A stretch of DNA of 64,000 nt, from NCBI RefSeq assembly GCF_004309355.1, contig NZ_BJCC01000010.1, positions 1-64,000 of the forward strand. The letters are read 5' to 3'. Below the pieces are notes generated by a model, which did no database searches, was not told the origin of the DNA, and worked only from the letters and a program-made list of their open reading frames with translations. Numbering within the stretch: the stretch's first letter is position 1; each line of letters starts with the position of its first letter. Below, in pieces: positions 1 to 8,591 of this stretch. A program made the translations under genes and the position numbers. This DNA is from Enterococcus florum. Lineage in GTDB: Bacteria; Bacillota; Bacilli; Lactobacillales; Enterococcaceae.

Positions 1-3
1 GAA

Positions 4-76
4 AGCCACCTGTCGGGCTTGAACCGACGACCTCCACCTTACCATGGTGGCGCTCTACCAGCTGAGCTAAGGCGGC
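4..76 (-). tRNA. tRNA-Thr (GGT anticodon)
   Basis: The reverse strand folds as a complete cloverleaf. The acceptor arm is GCCGCCT paired with AGGTGGC, the anticodon stem is CCACC/GGTGG around the loop ATGGTAA, and the T-loop is GGTTCAAGCC. The anticodon is GGT, which reads ACC and ACU threonine codons. CCA is not encoded. A good promoter lies upstream on the same strand. Confidence 0.95.
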
Positions 77-98
77 ATAGTTATTTAACACAAGAATT

Positions 99-127
99 AG
101 AATACCTAACTTCCTCCTTCTTGTCAA
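99..127 (-). promoter_or_regulatory. SigA-type promoter of tRNA-Thr
   Basis: On the reverse strand there is TTGACA (122-127), a 17-base spacer and TATTCT (99-104), placed 22 bases before the mature tRNA 5' end. This is a near-consensus housekeeping promoter. Confidence 0.75.
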
Positions 128-223
128 TCATTTTTTGTTTTTTTATTGCAAAAGCAAGTTCGGGTCGTACGATCGTTTCCTTGAACGTGATAAAATAGAA
201 AAAATGGTGAAAGAAGGGGTTGG

Positions 224-1057
224 ATGCTTAGTACGGAGGCAATGACAGCATATTGTGAGGAACGACTTTTTCAAAACAATGGAATGTTGGTTGTTGCGCC
301 GCATCCATTGTTAAAACCATATATTGCTAATTATACATTTAGTGATCCAAAAATGATTTCCATTGATCAGACAGTGCTGCCAACAGCCAGTAATACATTG
401 GTGTATTCAATCGATCACTCTCACATGCTCAATGGGCTGCGAGGGGTGAATACTCAACCTGTGACTATCGGCACATTTGCCAGCCGATTTGATTTTTTAG
501 TGTTAATTGAATTTCATCCAGGCGGTTTTTTTCCATTTTGTGGAATCCCCCAAAAGGAACTGTTGAATCGAGGGATTCCTTTTGAAGATCTAATGCCGCT
601 GCTTCATCAGCAAATCAGTCAAATCGTCAGTACAACAAAAACGATTGCGTGTTTTGTTTCAGCGTTGAATGAGATTTTTTTGCAGGCCTTAGAGGTTGGC
701 TCTATTCATCCAAGCATTCCTTTTTTGTTAAATCATATTTATGTTTCCCGAGGGCGACTCTCCAGCAAAGCGCTGGCAAAGGAAATTTTTTATAGTGAAA
801 AACACATGAATCGTTTGTTTCAACAGCACGTTGGCACTACTGTAAAAACCTATTCTCGGTTATTGCGCATCAAGTTTTCATTGGAACAGATCAAGCAGGA
901 GACAGCCTTGATCGAGTTGGCAGAGGAACATGGGTATTATGATGCGGCTCATTTTTCTCATGAGTTCAAAAAAATCTATCGTCTCACGCCTCACGATTAT
1001 TTGGAGAAAATGTCTATTTTTTACAATGACCCATTCAAAATGTCCACTTATACTTAA
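224..1057 (+). CDS. AraC-family transcriptional regulator
   Basis: This is a 277-residue DNA-binding regulator. The last ~100 residues form the double helix-turn-helix of the AraC/XylS family: a first helix pair around residues 175-200 (SSKALAKEIFYSEKHMNRLF) and a second around 225-255 (IELAEEHGYYDAAHFSHEFK) followed by the typical R-x-T-P-x-x-Y ending. Residues ~15-165 resemble the small sensor domain of single-gene AraC regulators; the ligand is not evident. GAAGGGG sits just before the ATG. A gene for a glyoxalase-fold protein follows after 24 bases, so the pair is probably co-transcribed and the regulator may control it, which is inference. Confidence 0.88.
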   Translation: MLSTEAMTAYCEERLFQNNGMLVVAPHPLLKPYIANYTFSDPKMISIDQTVLPTASNTLVYSIDHSHMLNGLRGVNTQPVTIGTFASRFDFLVLIEFHPGGFFPFCGIPQKELLNRGIPFEDLMPLLHQQISQIVSTTKTIACFVSALNEIFLQALEVGSIHPSIPFLLNHIYVSRGRLSSKALAKEIFYSEKHMNRLFQQHVGTTVKTYSRLLRIKFSLEQIKQETALIELAEEHGYYDAAHFSHEFKKIYRLTPHDYLEKMSIFYNDPFKMSTYT

Positions 1058-1081
1058 TGAAGTAGAAAGGATGAATGGATC

Positions 1082-1468
1082 ATGTTAATGCCCTATTTGC
1101 GTTTTAATGGAAATTGCGAAGCTGCTTTTCGCTGGTATGAAAAAGTGTTTGAGGGAAAAATTCAACACTTGTCTTACTATCCGAAGACAGCTGAAAGATT
1201 GGTAATGCATACCTACCTGATGTTATCAGATGCCAGCGGAATCAGTGGAGGTGACACGAAGGAACCTCTTGTCCAAGGGGATGCAATTGCTATACAGGTT
1301 CATTTCGCTAATGTCTCCGTTGCAGAGCGTGTGTTCCGTGCTTTGGCAGAAAAAGGAGAAATTTTTGCCCGATTGGCTGTAAATCCACCGCCAGACGACA
1401 GTGGCGTCAGCGGCAGTGTGAAAGACCAGTACGGGGTAAGTTGGATTGTTTCTGCACCAATAAAGTAG
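1082..1468 (+). CDS. VOC superfamily protein, PhnB-like
   Basis: This 128-residue protein has the opening of the PhnB/3-demethylubiquinone-type branch of the vicinal oxygen chelate (glyoxalase/bleomycin-resistance) superfamily: MPYLRFNGNCEAAFRWYEKVF, then a central G-G-D segment and a C-terminal D-x-Y-G-V-x-W motif. Members of this branch have varied or unknown substrates, so no reaction is assigned. It follows the AraC gene closely and ends in a strong terminator, giving a two-gene unit. AAAGGATG lies before the start. Confidence 0.85.
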   Translation: MLMPYLRFNGNCEAAFRWYEKVFEGKIQHLSYYPKTAERLVMHTYLMLSDASGISGGDTKEPLVQGDAIAIQVHFANVSVAERVFRALAEKGEIFARLAVNPPPDDSGVSGSVKDQYGVSWIVSAPIK

Positions 1469-1497
1469 GCTGTTTAACGCCCAGCCTACTTTTTTTT
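1463..1497 (+). terminator. Intrinsic terminator after the VOC gene
   Basis: An 11-bp stem (AAGTAGGCTG paired with CAGCCTACTT) is followed by a run of T. The stop codon of the converging GNAT gene lies inside the 3' arm. Confidence 0.85.
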
Positions 1498-2028
1498 GCC
1501 TTCCAATAGTTCCAGTATCGTTGAATAATGTTCGTCCTGCAGAATTTGATAGCCTAGTTTTTGATACAACCTGACAGCCAAGTGACTCCAAGTTTGTGTC
1601 GTCAAATAGATCGTTTGATGCGGATTCAAATTTTCCATTAAAGCAGTGATCTTGATCGTTAATGCCTTGGCTAAGCCTTTTCCCTGCTCCTCTGGCAAAA
1701 CGGCCAGCCAGTGCAGGCGCGGCTTGCTGTCAGACGTCCACCAAGCGGTACAAGTAGCTACTTTCTTTCCGGTTGGATTTTCAATGAACAGCATTCGCTG
1801 CTGCAATTCTTGTGGGTAAGGCGCAAATGTTTTTTTAAAATAATCTGCTGCTTGTTCAACGGAATCAAATTCCAGCACGGCTTGTTCGATTTGATACCAG
1901 TCCGTTTCATCACCAGGCTGATAAAAAGTAAAGCGGTAACCCTCCGGCAGTTTGGGTGCTGGAAGCGGGGGGCTCTCAGCAGGACGGAACATTGTAAAGG
2001 GGATAAAGGGAACTGATTTATCTAGCAT
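1486..2028 (-). CDS. GNAT family N-acetyltransferase
   Basis: This 180-residue protein ends with a GNAT fold. The acetyl-CoA binding motif A is seen as LHWLAVLPEEQGKGLAKALT (roughly residues 105-130, Q-x-x-G-K-G-L-A), and a C-terminal AVRLYQKLGYQI matches motif B of the family. The first ~95 residues are less typical and could help bind the acceptor. The substrate cannot be told. The gene converges on the VOC gene and their 3' ends share a terminator stem. Confidence 0.85.
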   Translation of the reverse strand: MLDKSVPFIPFTMFRPAESPPLPAPKLPEGYRFTFYQPGDETDWYQIEQAVLEFDSVEQAADYFKKTFAPYPQELQQRMLFIENPTGKKVATCTAWWTSDSKPRLHWLAVLPEEQGKGLAKALTIKITALMENLNPHQTIYLTTQTWSHLAVRLYQKLGYQILQDEHYSTILELLEGKKK

Positions 2029-2200
2029 AAGTTATTCCTCCAATTCTTTCTTAATTAAGAGCCTAGCATGAAGAGAACAGAAATGCTAGAGTCAGTCCTA
2101 TTGCTCCTTGTTTATAGATAGCTCAGGATGGTCGATTCGCTCATTCAATCAACGCAAAAATTCATTCAACGATTACTGCTGAAGTCGTGCAAAAAAGCTG

Positions 2201-2229
2201 TTGTCAATCAATTGGAAAATTGGTATTAT
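2201..2229 (+). promoter_or_regulatory. SigA-type promoter of tRNA-Asn
   Basis: TTGTCA (2201-2206), a 17-base spacer and TATTAT (2224-2229) lie 16 bases before the mature tRNA 5' end. Confidence 0.75.
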
Positions 2230-2245
2230 AGATAAGTACTAATTT

Positions 2246-2319
2246 TCCGGCATAGCTCAGTTGGTAGTAGCGCATGACTGTTAATCATGATGTCGTAGGT
2301 TCGAGTCCTACTGCCGGAG
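2246..2319 (+). tRNA. tRNA-Asn (GTT anticodon)
   Basis: A complete cloverleaf with acceptor arm TCCGGCA/TGCCGGA, anticodon loop CTGTTAA giving anticodon GTT, and T-arm GTAGGTTCGAGTCCTAC. CCA is not encoded. It is a single-gene transcription unit with its own promoter and terminator. Confidence 0.95.
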
Positions 2320-2322
2320 TTT

Positions 2323-2348
2323 AAGACGATCGCAGGTCGTCTTTTTTT
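2323..2348 (+). terminator. Intrinsic terminator of tRNA-Asn
   Basis: The stem AAGACGA/TCGTCTT with a short loop is followed by seven T, four bases after the tRNA. Confidence 0.85.
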
Positions 2349-2486
2349 GTGTGAAATTTTTTGAAATAAGAGAATCGTCTGTGAATTTTTTTGGAGTTCT
2401 GATAGGAATTCATTAAGAACAACAGCAGATTTCTACCATTTGGCGGAAAAATTCTTTATACTGTTGACGAGAAAGGAGTTGAACGG

Positions 2487-3482
2487 ATGGCACAACGAGA
2501 TGCCTACTTTGATAATGCAAAGCTTTTATTAATGATCTTAGTCGTGTTTGGTCATTTGTTTCAACCATTCATCGAGACGAACGCATTGTACAACGACCTA
2601 TACTATTTCATTTTCACTTTTCATATGCCAGCATTTATTTTGATCTCTGGCTATTTTGCAAAGGGAGATCCGAAACCGCTTAAAAAATTAATTAAGAAAT
2701 TGCTGCTGCCTTATGTTTTTTTCCAGCTGATTTATTCAGGGTACTATACCTTGATCGGACTGCAGGAATCGTTTGACTTTAGTTTGACCACTCCGCAATG
2801 GTCGCTATGGTTTTTACTAAGTTTATTTTGTTGGAATTGCTTGCTGCATCTTCGACGTTTCTTTACTGTGAGACAATTAGTGATCGGCAGTCTTTTGACG
2901 GCTTTGATCGTAGGGTACATTCCGATTTTTGGCCGCTATCTAGCTGTTCAGCGGACGTTGACCTTCTTCCCCTATTTTATGGTGGGGTATGCATTGCCTG
3001 TCCAGTGGGTCGACAAGGTAAAAGCCAAATCGCAAATGCTCTCAAAACGGACGATTGCCTTAGTGTTATTTGCGCTTTTGTTTGCTTTTGTCCAATGGAA
3101 CGAGTGGATGAACAAGTATTGGGTTTTTGGTTCAAAGCCGTATGAGGATTATTTGAACCATCCGATTTTCGGTGGCCCGCAGCGCCTGATTTTCTTTTTC
3201 CTCGGCCTTGTGGGGATCGCAGCCTTCTTTTTATTGGTGCCTCGAGGCAGATACTTTTTCTCGAAATGGGGGAAAAATACGCTAACTGTTTACCTGCTGC
3301 ACGGCTTTTTAGTCAAAGGACTGCGTGCTTTGGAAATTGAACATTTTGAGATCAATACGGTCGAAGTCATTGTTCTTTTTGGATTCAGTATGCTGCTGAC
3401 CGCAGGGTTATCCAGCGAGCGTTTTCGTCACTGGATGGACAAGGTGAAACGCAAATTTATGCGCCCTGCCTTGTTTAATTAA
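2487..3482 (+). CDS. Acyltransferase 3 family membrane protein
   Basis: This 331-residue polytopic membrane protein begins with the hallmark of the acyltransferase-3 family (R-x-x-x-x-D-x-A-K, then an F-G-H in the first membrane helix), as in NolL/fucose 4-O-acetylase-like proteins. About ten hydrophobic segments follow. These enzymes O-acetylate sugars of cell-surface polymers; the acceptor here is unknown. GAAAGGAG precedes the ATG at a normal distance. No partner glycan genes are nearby, so it appears to be a single-gene unit. Confidence 0.85.
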   Translation: MAQRDAYFDNAKLLLMILVVFGHLFQPFIETNALYNDLYYFIFTFHMPAFILISGYFAKGDPKPLKKLIKKLLLPYVFFQLIYSGYYTLIGLQESFDFSLTTPQWSLWFLLSLFCWNCLLHLRRFFTVRQLVIGSLLTALIVGYIPIFGRYLAVQRTLTFFPYFMVGYALPVQWVDKVKAKSQMLSKRTIALVLFALLFAFVQWNEWMNKYWVFGSKPYEDYLNHPIFGGPQRLIFFFLGLVGIAAFFLLVPRGRYFFSKWGKNTLTVYLLHGFLVKGLRALEIEHFEINTVEVIVLFGFSMLLTAGLSSERFRHWMDKVKRKFMRPALFN

Positions 3483-3483
3483 A

Positions 3484-3512
3484 TTGTGTTCTGCGCGTTC
3501 TCGGCGTACAAT
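3484..3512 (+). promoter_or_regulatory. Promoter of pepC, lying within a hairpin
   Basis: TTGTGT (3484-3489), a 17-base spacer and TACAAT (3507-3512). The -10 box falls in the loop of the terminator-like hairpin at 3493-3533, so pepC mRNA would start near 3519 with a very short leader. Confidence 0.6.
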
Positions 3513-3533
3513 AATGCCGAGGAGGCGTTTTTT
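3493..3533 (+). terminator. Terminator-like hairpin overlapping the pepC promoter and RBS
   Basis: The arm GCGTTCTCGGC pairs with GCCGAGGAGGCG (one mismatch, one G-U) and is followed by six T. It would end the acyltransferase transcript. The 3' arm contains the GAGGAGG that serves as the pepC ribosome binding site. Confidence 0.6.
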
Positions 3534-3535
3534 AT

Positions 3536-4864
3536 ATGTCAGAAATCAGCAAAGAACAAACAAGGAAATACCAAGAGGCGTTTACTAAAAACTTAAAGCA
3601 ACAGGCAATCCAGCGAAGTGTGGTCAAAAATGGTATCAAGGCTTCTGCTGAAAATGTTTCAGCCGCAGTGGAAAATACTCCTGTGTTCTCCGTCGATCTC
3701 GCCACTGGCAAGGTCAGCAATCAGAAACAGTCCGGACGCTGCTGGATGTTTGCAGCATTAAACACGTTTCGCCATAAATTACTGAACAGCTATCACTTAA
3801 AGGACTTTGAGTTGTCGCAGAACTATACGTTCTTTTGGGACAAATATGAGAAAGCCAATTATTTCTATGAAAATATTTTGGCTACTGCTTCTCAAGAAAT
3901 GACTAGCCGCGAAGTCGCTTTTCTGTTGCAAACACCACAACAGGATGGCGGACAATGGGATATGATCGTATCCTTGTTCCAAAAATATGGTGTCGTGCCT
4001 AAATCGGTTATGCCGGAAAGCAGCAGCAGTTCAAATTCTAGAGACTTGAATCATTTTCTAAATAAACTACTGCGCAAACACGCGATGATCTTACGAAACT
4101 TGGTCGAGCAGCAGGCAGATGGTTCGACGATCGAAGCGAAACGAGCTGAACTTTTACAAGAAGTTTATCAATTGCTGGTGATCTCTTTAGGGACACCGCC
4201 AGAACAATTTGATTTCGAATATCGAGATGAAGAGAAAACGTACCATCTTGACCAACAGCTGACACCGCAAAGCTTTTACGACAAGTATATTGGTGTTGAT
4301 TTGGATCAATATGTCAGCATTATCAACGCACCAACAGCGGACAAGCCTTATAATCAAAGCTACACAGTATCGATGCTGGGGAATGTCGTTGGCGGCAAAC
4401 CAGTGAAATACTTGAATCTTGATATAGAAAGCTTCAAGCAGCTAGCCATTCGCCAATTGTCTGATGGGGAATCCGTTTGGTTTGGCTGTGATGTCGGCCA
4501 ATCTTCGACACGAGATTCTGGGATTATGGCACTCAATGCATTTGAGATCGATCAATTAGTGGATGTTTCCTTTGAGATGACAAAGGCCGAACGTCTTGAT
4601 TATGGTGAGAGCTTGATGACCCATGCGATGGTCTTAACCGGTGTCGATATAGTCGACGGTCAAAGCACAAAATGGAAAGTCGAAAACAGCTGGGGCGAAA
4701 AGGTTGGAGACAAAGGCTTTTTCGTGATGAGCGATGCATGGATGGATCAGTACACGTATCAAATCGTAGTACGTAAAGATTATCTGTCCTCTGAGCAGCT
4801 GGCTGCGTTTGAAGCAGAGCCTGTTGAGCTGCGGCCTTGGGATCCAATGGGGGCACTTGCTTAA
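3536..4864 (+). CDS. pepC: Aminopeptidase C (peptidase C1B, bleomycin hydrolase family)
   Basis: A cytoplasmic cysteine aminopeptidase that removes N-terminal residues from peptides, usually as a hexameric barrel. The papain-like catalytic triad is visible: Cys69 in QKQSGRCWMFA, His363 in THAMVLTG and Asn384 in VENSWG, in the order of family C1B. At 442 residues it has the usual length for lactic-acid-bacterial PepC. The start is set by GAGGAGG nine bases before the ATG. It follows an overlapping promoter and is closed by a terminator before recQ. Confidence 0.95.
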   Translation: MSEISKEQTRKYQEAFTKNLKQQAIQRSVVKNGIKASAENVSAAVENTPVFSVDLATGKVSNQKQSGRCWMFAALNTFRHKLLNSYHLKDFELSQNYTFFWDKYEKANYFYENILATASQEMTSREVAFLLQTPQQDGGQWDMIVSLFQKYGVVPKSVMPESSSSSNSRDLNHFLNKLLRKHAMILRNLVEQQADGSTIEAKRAELLQEVYQLLVISLGTPPEQFDFEYRDEEKTYHLDQQLTPQSFYDKYIGVDLDQYVSIINAPTADKPYNQSYTVSMLGNVVGGKPVKYLNLDIESFKQLAIRQLSDGESVWFGCDVGQSSTRDSGIMALNAFEIDQLVDVSFEMTKAERLDYGESLMTHAMVLTGVDIVDGQSTKWKVENSWGEKVGDKGFFVMSDAWMDQYTYQIVVRKDYLSSEQLAAFEAEPVELRPWDPMGALA

Positions 4865-4876
4865 AAAAAGCTTAGA

Positions 4877-4911
4877 AAGCGGCGCAGTCTTGCAAGAGGC
4901 GTCGCTTTTTT
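4877..4911 (+). terminator. Intrinsic terminator after pepC
   Basis: The stem AAGCGGCGC/GCGTCGCTT (one G-U) is followed by a T run. Confidence 0.8.
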
Positions 4912-4958
4912 CATCGTTCCTCGCTATAATAGGCGTATCTTACATTAGGGGTTTTAAA

Positions 4959-6716
4959 ATGAACCAAATAAAAGAATTGCTGAAAGAACGCTTTGGGTAT
5001 GATTCGTTTCGAACCGGCCAAGAAGCCATCATCGAAAAAATCATGCGCCAAGAAAATGTGTTGGGGATCATGCCAACGGGAGGCGGCAAGTCGATCTGCT
5101 ATCAATTGCCAGCATTACTGCTGGAAGGATTGACTCTTGTGATCTCACCGTTGATCTCCTTGATGAAGGACCAGGTAGACAGCTTAAACGAGATGGGGGT
5201 TCCAGCCGCCTTTATCAACAGCAGTTTGAACAATGCAGAAATGAATCAGCGCATACGACTGGCCGTAGATGGAAAAATCAAGTTGTTGTACATTGCACCT
5301 GAACGCCTAGAATCAGCAGAGTTTCGCCAAATGCTGCAGCATGTGCCGATTGAATTATTGGCAGTGGATGAAGCCCACTGCATTTCTCAATGGGGCCATG
5401 ATTTTCGTCCCAGCTATTTGCGTTTGTCTGAGATCATCCATCAAATAGATCATGCGCCAACGATCGTTGCGTTGACTGCTACAGCAACAGAACACGTGGC
5501 AAAAGACATTCTTCAATTGTTGGACATTCCTCAAGACAATCAGGTCAAAACGGGATTTGCCCGCGAAAATCTATCGTTTCAAGTAGTCAAAGGCGCCAAG
5601 GATAGTTATTTGCTGGAATACTTGAAGGCCAATCACGGTCAAGCTGGGATCGTCTATGCCAGTACGCGTAAAGAAGTCGATCGTCTTTACTATTTGCTAA
5701 AAGATAAAAAAATCACTGCGGCTCGTTACCACGGCGGGATGAATGAACAGGAGCGCTCCAGCAATCAAGAGGATTTTCTATTCGATCGAGTCCAAGTCAT
5801 GGTAGCAACCAACGCCTTTGGCATGGGAATCAATAAAAGCAATGTTCGCTTTGTGATCCATGCGCAAATTCCTGGGAATCTGGAATCCTATTATCAGGAG
5901 GCTGGACGAGCGGGCAGGGACGGATTGCCAAGTGATGCGATTTTGCTTTATGCGCCGAACGATCTGCAGGTCCAGCAGTTTTTCATTGATCAGTCGGAAT
6001 CCGATATCACTTATAAGCAGAGTGAGTACATGAAGCTGCGGGAAATGAATCAATATGCCCATACCCAAATGTGTTTGCAGCGCTATATCTTGCGCTACTT
6101 TGGAGAGGATGCCAAAGAGTGCCAACAGTGCAGCAATTGTTTGGATGATCGAGAGATCGCAGACATCACAGTCGACACTCAAAAGGTGCTTTCCTGTGTA
6201 AAACGAATGGGTGAACGGTTTGGCAAAGGACTGGTGGCTAAAGTGCTGACTGGATCAAAGGATCAGAAGATCACCCAATGGAAGTTTGACCAGCTATCGA
6301 CCTATGGATTGATGAAAGACAAAAGCCAAAAGGAAGTCACGGATCTGATCGATTATTTGACCGCAGAAGGCTATTTTTCTTTAAGCGATAGCCAGTATCC
6401 ATTGCTGACTATTTCTTCGTTGGGGATCAATGTATTGCTGGGCAAACAGCAGGTGACTAGAAAACAAGCGGCTGTCCAAAAACGTGAACGTGACGACGAA
6501 CTGTTTTCTGCTTTGCGTGATCTGCGTACACAGCTGGCTCAGGAACAAAATTTGCCGCCATACATTATTTTTTCGGATAAGACGCTGCAGGAATTAGCCG
6601 AAAAACAACCACAGACCTCCTTTGAATTTTTACAGATCAAAGGCGTGGGCCAAAGCAAGTTAGATAAATACGGCGCGGCTTTTATGCAGGTTTTAAAAAG
6701 TCAAACTGGATCATAA
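4959..6716 (+). CDS. recQ: ATP-dependent DNA helicase RecQ
   Basis: A 3'-5' DNA helicase for recombination and repair. In order there are a superfamily-2 motor with Walker A (PTGGGKS, about residues 40-47) and a DEAH box (AVDEAHCISQWGHDFRPSY, about 137-155), a second RecA-like domain with QEAGRAGRDG near 310, a zinc-binding segment with spaced cysteines (C-x-x-C-x-x-C around 385-395), an RQC region and a C-terminal HRDC domain from about 505. The open frame reaches back to 4809, but the ATG at 4959 (585 residues) has the RBS-like TAGGGG and starts where the family starts. A TATAAT at 4925-4930 is a likely -10 box. Confidence 0.94.
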   Translation: MNQIKELLKERFGYDSFRTGQEAIIEKIMRQENVLGIMPTGGGKSICYQLPALLLEGLTLVISPLISLMKDQVDSLNEMGVPAAFINSSLNNAEMNQRIRLAVDGKIKLLYIAPERLESAEFRQMLQHVPIELLAVDEAHCISQWGHDFRPSYLRLSEIIHQIDHAPTIVALTATATEHVAKDILQLLDIPQDNQVKTGFARENLSFQVVKGAKDSYLLEYLKANHGQAGIVYASTRKEVDRLYYLLKDKKITAARYHGGMNEQERSSNQEDFLFDRVQVMVATNAFGMGINKSNVRFVIHAQIPGNLESYYQEAGRAGRDGLPSDAILLYAPNDLQVQQFFIDQSESDITYKQSEYMKLREMNQYAHTQMCLQRYILRYFGEDAKECQQCSNCLDDREIADITVDTQKVLSCVKRMGERFGKGLVAKVLTGSKDQKITQWKFDQLSTYGLMKDKSQKEVTDLIDYLTAEGYFSLSDSQYPLLTISSLGINVLLGKQQVTRKQAAVQKRERDDELFSALRDLRTQLAQEQNLPPYIIFSDKTLQELAEKQPQTSFEFLQIKGVGQSKLDKYGAAFMQVLKSQTGS

Positions 6717-6757
6717 CGAAAAAAGTGGGCCTCTGTGAAGCTCACTTTTTTCGTTTA
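6715..6757. terminator. Intrinsic terminator after recQ
   Basis: A long stem (AACGAAAAAAGTGGGC against GCTCACTTTTTTCGTT, one G-U) with A and T tracts on its two sides, so it could work in both directions. The recQ stop codon touches the first arm. Confidence 0.85.
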
Positions 6758-6967
6758 GAAAATACAATAAACGCTTTTCTTTCTAGTCTCTTTTGCTAAG
6801 GGACTGGATTCTCTTTAGGGGGAAAAAAGAATTTGTGCTATACTTTATAAGACGAAAGAGATATAAAGGAGAACTGCTCCTTTGTAACTGCAGGGGAACG
6901 TTTGGGAGTTTGGTCGAGACTATTCGGCTTAAAAAATAAACAGATTCAATAAAATGGGGGTTAAGAA
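6758..6967 (+). promoter_or_regulatory. Leader region of the phosphatase operon with a stem-loop
   Basis: About 210 bases without a gene. TATACT at 6839-6844 could be a -10 box; no strong -35 box is seen. The downstream leader would be ~120 bases and contains a perfect hairpin (AAAGGAG, loop AACTG, CTCCTTT at 6865-6883) with no T run, so it is not a terminator. It does not match any riboswitch I know. Confidence 0.35.
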
Positions 6968-7750
6968 ATGGAACAATTATTATCAGTTAATCATGCTGAA
7001 AATATGCGGGAGCTCGGTGGGTATCAGACAAAAGACGGCCGAACGGTGGGGAGCCGCAGGCTGATTCGCTCGGCATCGATCAATCTGTTGGATGATCATG
7101 ACAAAGCTTACTTGGCTGACTATGGTGTCAAAACGGTCATTGATTTTCGCTCGCCAGAAGAACGAGAAGCGCAACCTGATCAAGAGATCCCTCATTCAGC
7201 AAATATTGCGTTGCCGATTTTTCCAATCGATGAAAACAGAGTTTCTGCTTCTCCATTAGCCGTGATGACCAAAATGCAGGGCGGGTACTCTGCGTTTGAT
7301 CAAATGATCGAAGTGTATCGCAATTTTGTTTCTATGGAGCATGTACACCATCAGTACCAGCGCTTTTTTGAATTGATCCTCTCCAATGAGCGGCCGGATC
7401 AGAGTATTTTGTTCCACTGTACTGCAGGAAAGGATCGCACGGGATTTGGTGCGGCGCTGATTTTAAGCGGCTTAGGTGTCGATCAGGAGACGATCTTCCG
7501 AGATTACATGAAAACCAATCAGTTTTTGAAAAAGAAAGTGGCGGAAATCAGAGAGCAGGCGATCCAGGCTGGGGTTCCCGAATCATTGCTTCATGGAGTA
7601 GACGATATGATGACTGCAAGATTGGAATACCTGCAAACCAGCTACGATCAAATCCATCAGCAATATGGCGATGTGGTCAACTTCCTGAAACAAGGCATTG
7701 GCTTGAGCAACGGAGATATTCAAGATTTGCAGAAACTCTATCTAGTTTAA
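6968..7750 (+). CDS. Tyrosine-protein phosphatase, DSP/PTP-like (Y_phosphatase3 type)
   Basis: A 260-residue protein with the cysteine phosphatase signature HCTAGKDRTG: nucleophile Cys151 and Arg157 form the C-x5-R loop. The start (NMRELGGYQTKDGRTV) and the VIDFRSPEER segment near residues 58-67 are typical of bacterial PF13350 phosphatases, which act on phosphotyrosine and in some members on lipid phosphates. The true substrate here is unknown. It heads a three-gene unit; the kinase-like gene follows after 13 bases. GGGGG lies before the ATG. Confidence 0.88.
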   Translation: MEQLLSVNHAENMRELGGYQTKDGRTVGSRRLIRSASINLLDDHDKAYLADYGVKTVIDFRSPEEREAQPDQEIPHSANIALPIFPIDENRVSASPLAVMTKMQGGYSAFDQMIEVYRNFVSMEHVHHQYQRFFELILSNERPDQSILFHCTAGKDRTGFGAALILSGLGVDQETIFRDYMKTNQFLKKKVAEIREQAIQAGVPESLLHGVDDMMTARLEYLQTSYDQIHQQYGDVVNFLKQGIGLSNGDIQDLQKLYLV

Positions 7751-7763
7751 GGAGTGAAGGAAC

Positions 7764-8591
7764 ATGGAGGGATTATTAAAACAGCTTCAGCTGAAAAATC
7801 GCAAGATCCCTATAGGCGGTGGAGATATCAATCAGGCCTACCGTGTTTCGGATGGAAAAAAAGATTACTTTTTGAAATACCATCCGAATATGTCCGCTGA
7901 TTTTTTTCAGGCCGAGGCGGATGGACTAGCTGAATTGGGACAAGCAGTTCGAGTTCCAGAGGTAATACAAGTCGGGGCCTATCAAAAGGATGCGTATCTA
8001 TTATTGGAATGGATCGAACCAGGACGAGGGGATCAACGAGATCTTGGAAACGCGTTGAGCCGGCTGCACGACGTGAAAAGTGAACGATTTGGCTACCCTA
8101 GAAATAATTTCATGGGACTATTTCCTCAGATTAATCAACAGGAAAAGGACTGGTGGACATTTTATTTTACCAATCGGATCGAAGTACAGATCGAAGCGGC
8201 CAAAAAGCGCAACCATTGGCACACCAATCGCGACATGGCTTATCAGAGCTTTAAAGCACAGGTGCTTGAGAAATGGGCAGGACTAAATTTTAAACCCTCT
8301 CTTTTGCATGGTGATTTTTGGAGCGGCAATACGTATTTCGACCAGCAGGGAGAGCCTGTTTTTGTCGACCCGGCGGTCTATTACGGACATCGTGAGCTGG
8401 ATATTGCCATGTCTCAGCTTTTCGGCGGATTTAGGAAAGAGTTTTTAACTGCTTACCAAGAAGCCCAGCCACTGTATCAAGGCTGGGAGGAGCGGCTGCC
8501 GATCTATCAATTGTATTACTTGCTCGTCCATTTGAATCTTTTTGGAGAGAGCTATGGGTCAAGTGTCGATCGGATTTTAGGAGGAAGCTAA
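7764..8591 (+). CDS. Fructosamine kinase family protein
   Basis: A 275-residue small-molecule kinase of the fructosamine/ketosamine-3-kinase family. The catalytic segment LLHGDFWSGN (His182, Asp184, Asn189) and the metal-binding VDPAVYYGHRELDIAMS are the family's signatures. Its N-terminus has GGDINQAYRV and YFLKYH, the ATP-binding hairpin and lysine. Relatives phosphorylate sugars attached to amines, leading to deglycation. It sits between a phosphatase and an acyl-ACP thioesterase; its stop codon directly abuts the next start, so the genes are probably translationally coupled. Confidence 0.88.
   Translation: MEGLLKQLQLKNRKIPIGGGDINQAYRVSDGKKDYFLKYHPNMSADFFQAEADGLAELGQAVRVPEVIQVGAYQKDAYLLLEWIEPGRGDQRDLGNALSRLHDVKSERFGYPRNNFMGLFPQINQQEKDWWTFYFTNRIEVQIEAAKKRNHWHTNRDMAYQSFKAQVLEKWAGLNFKPSLLHGDFWSGNTYFDQQGEPVFVDPAVYYGHRELDIAMSQLFGGFRKEFLTAYQEAQPLYQGWEERLPIYQLYYLLVHLNLFGESYGSSVDRILGGS

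Noticed and set aside
1226-1591. Reverse-strand frame across the VOC and GNAT genes
   Set aside because: It overlaps two convincing genes and a terminator and has no RBS.
4809-4958. 50-residue N-terminal extension of RecQ
   Set aside because: It starts inside pepC, runs through the pepC terminator and has no family similarity; the ATG at 4959 fits better.
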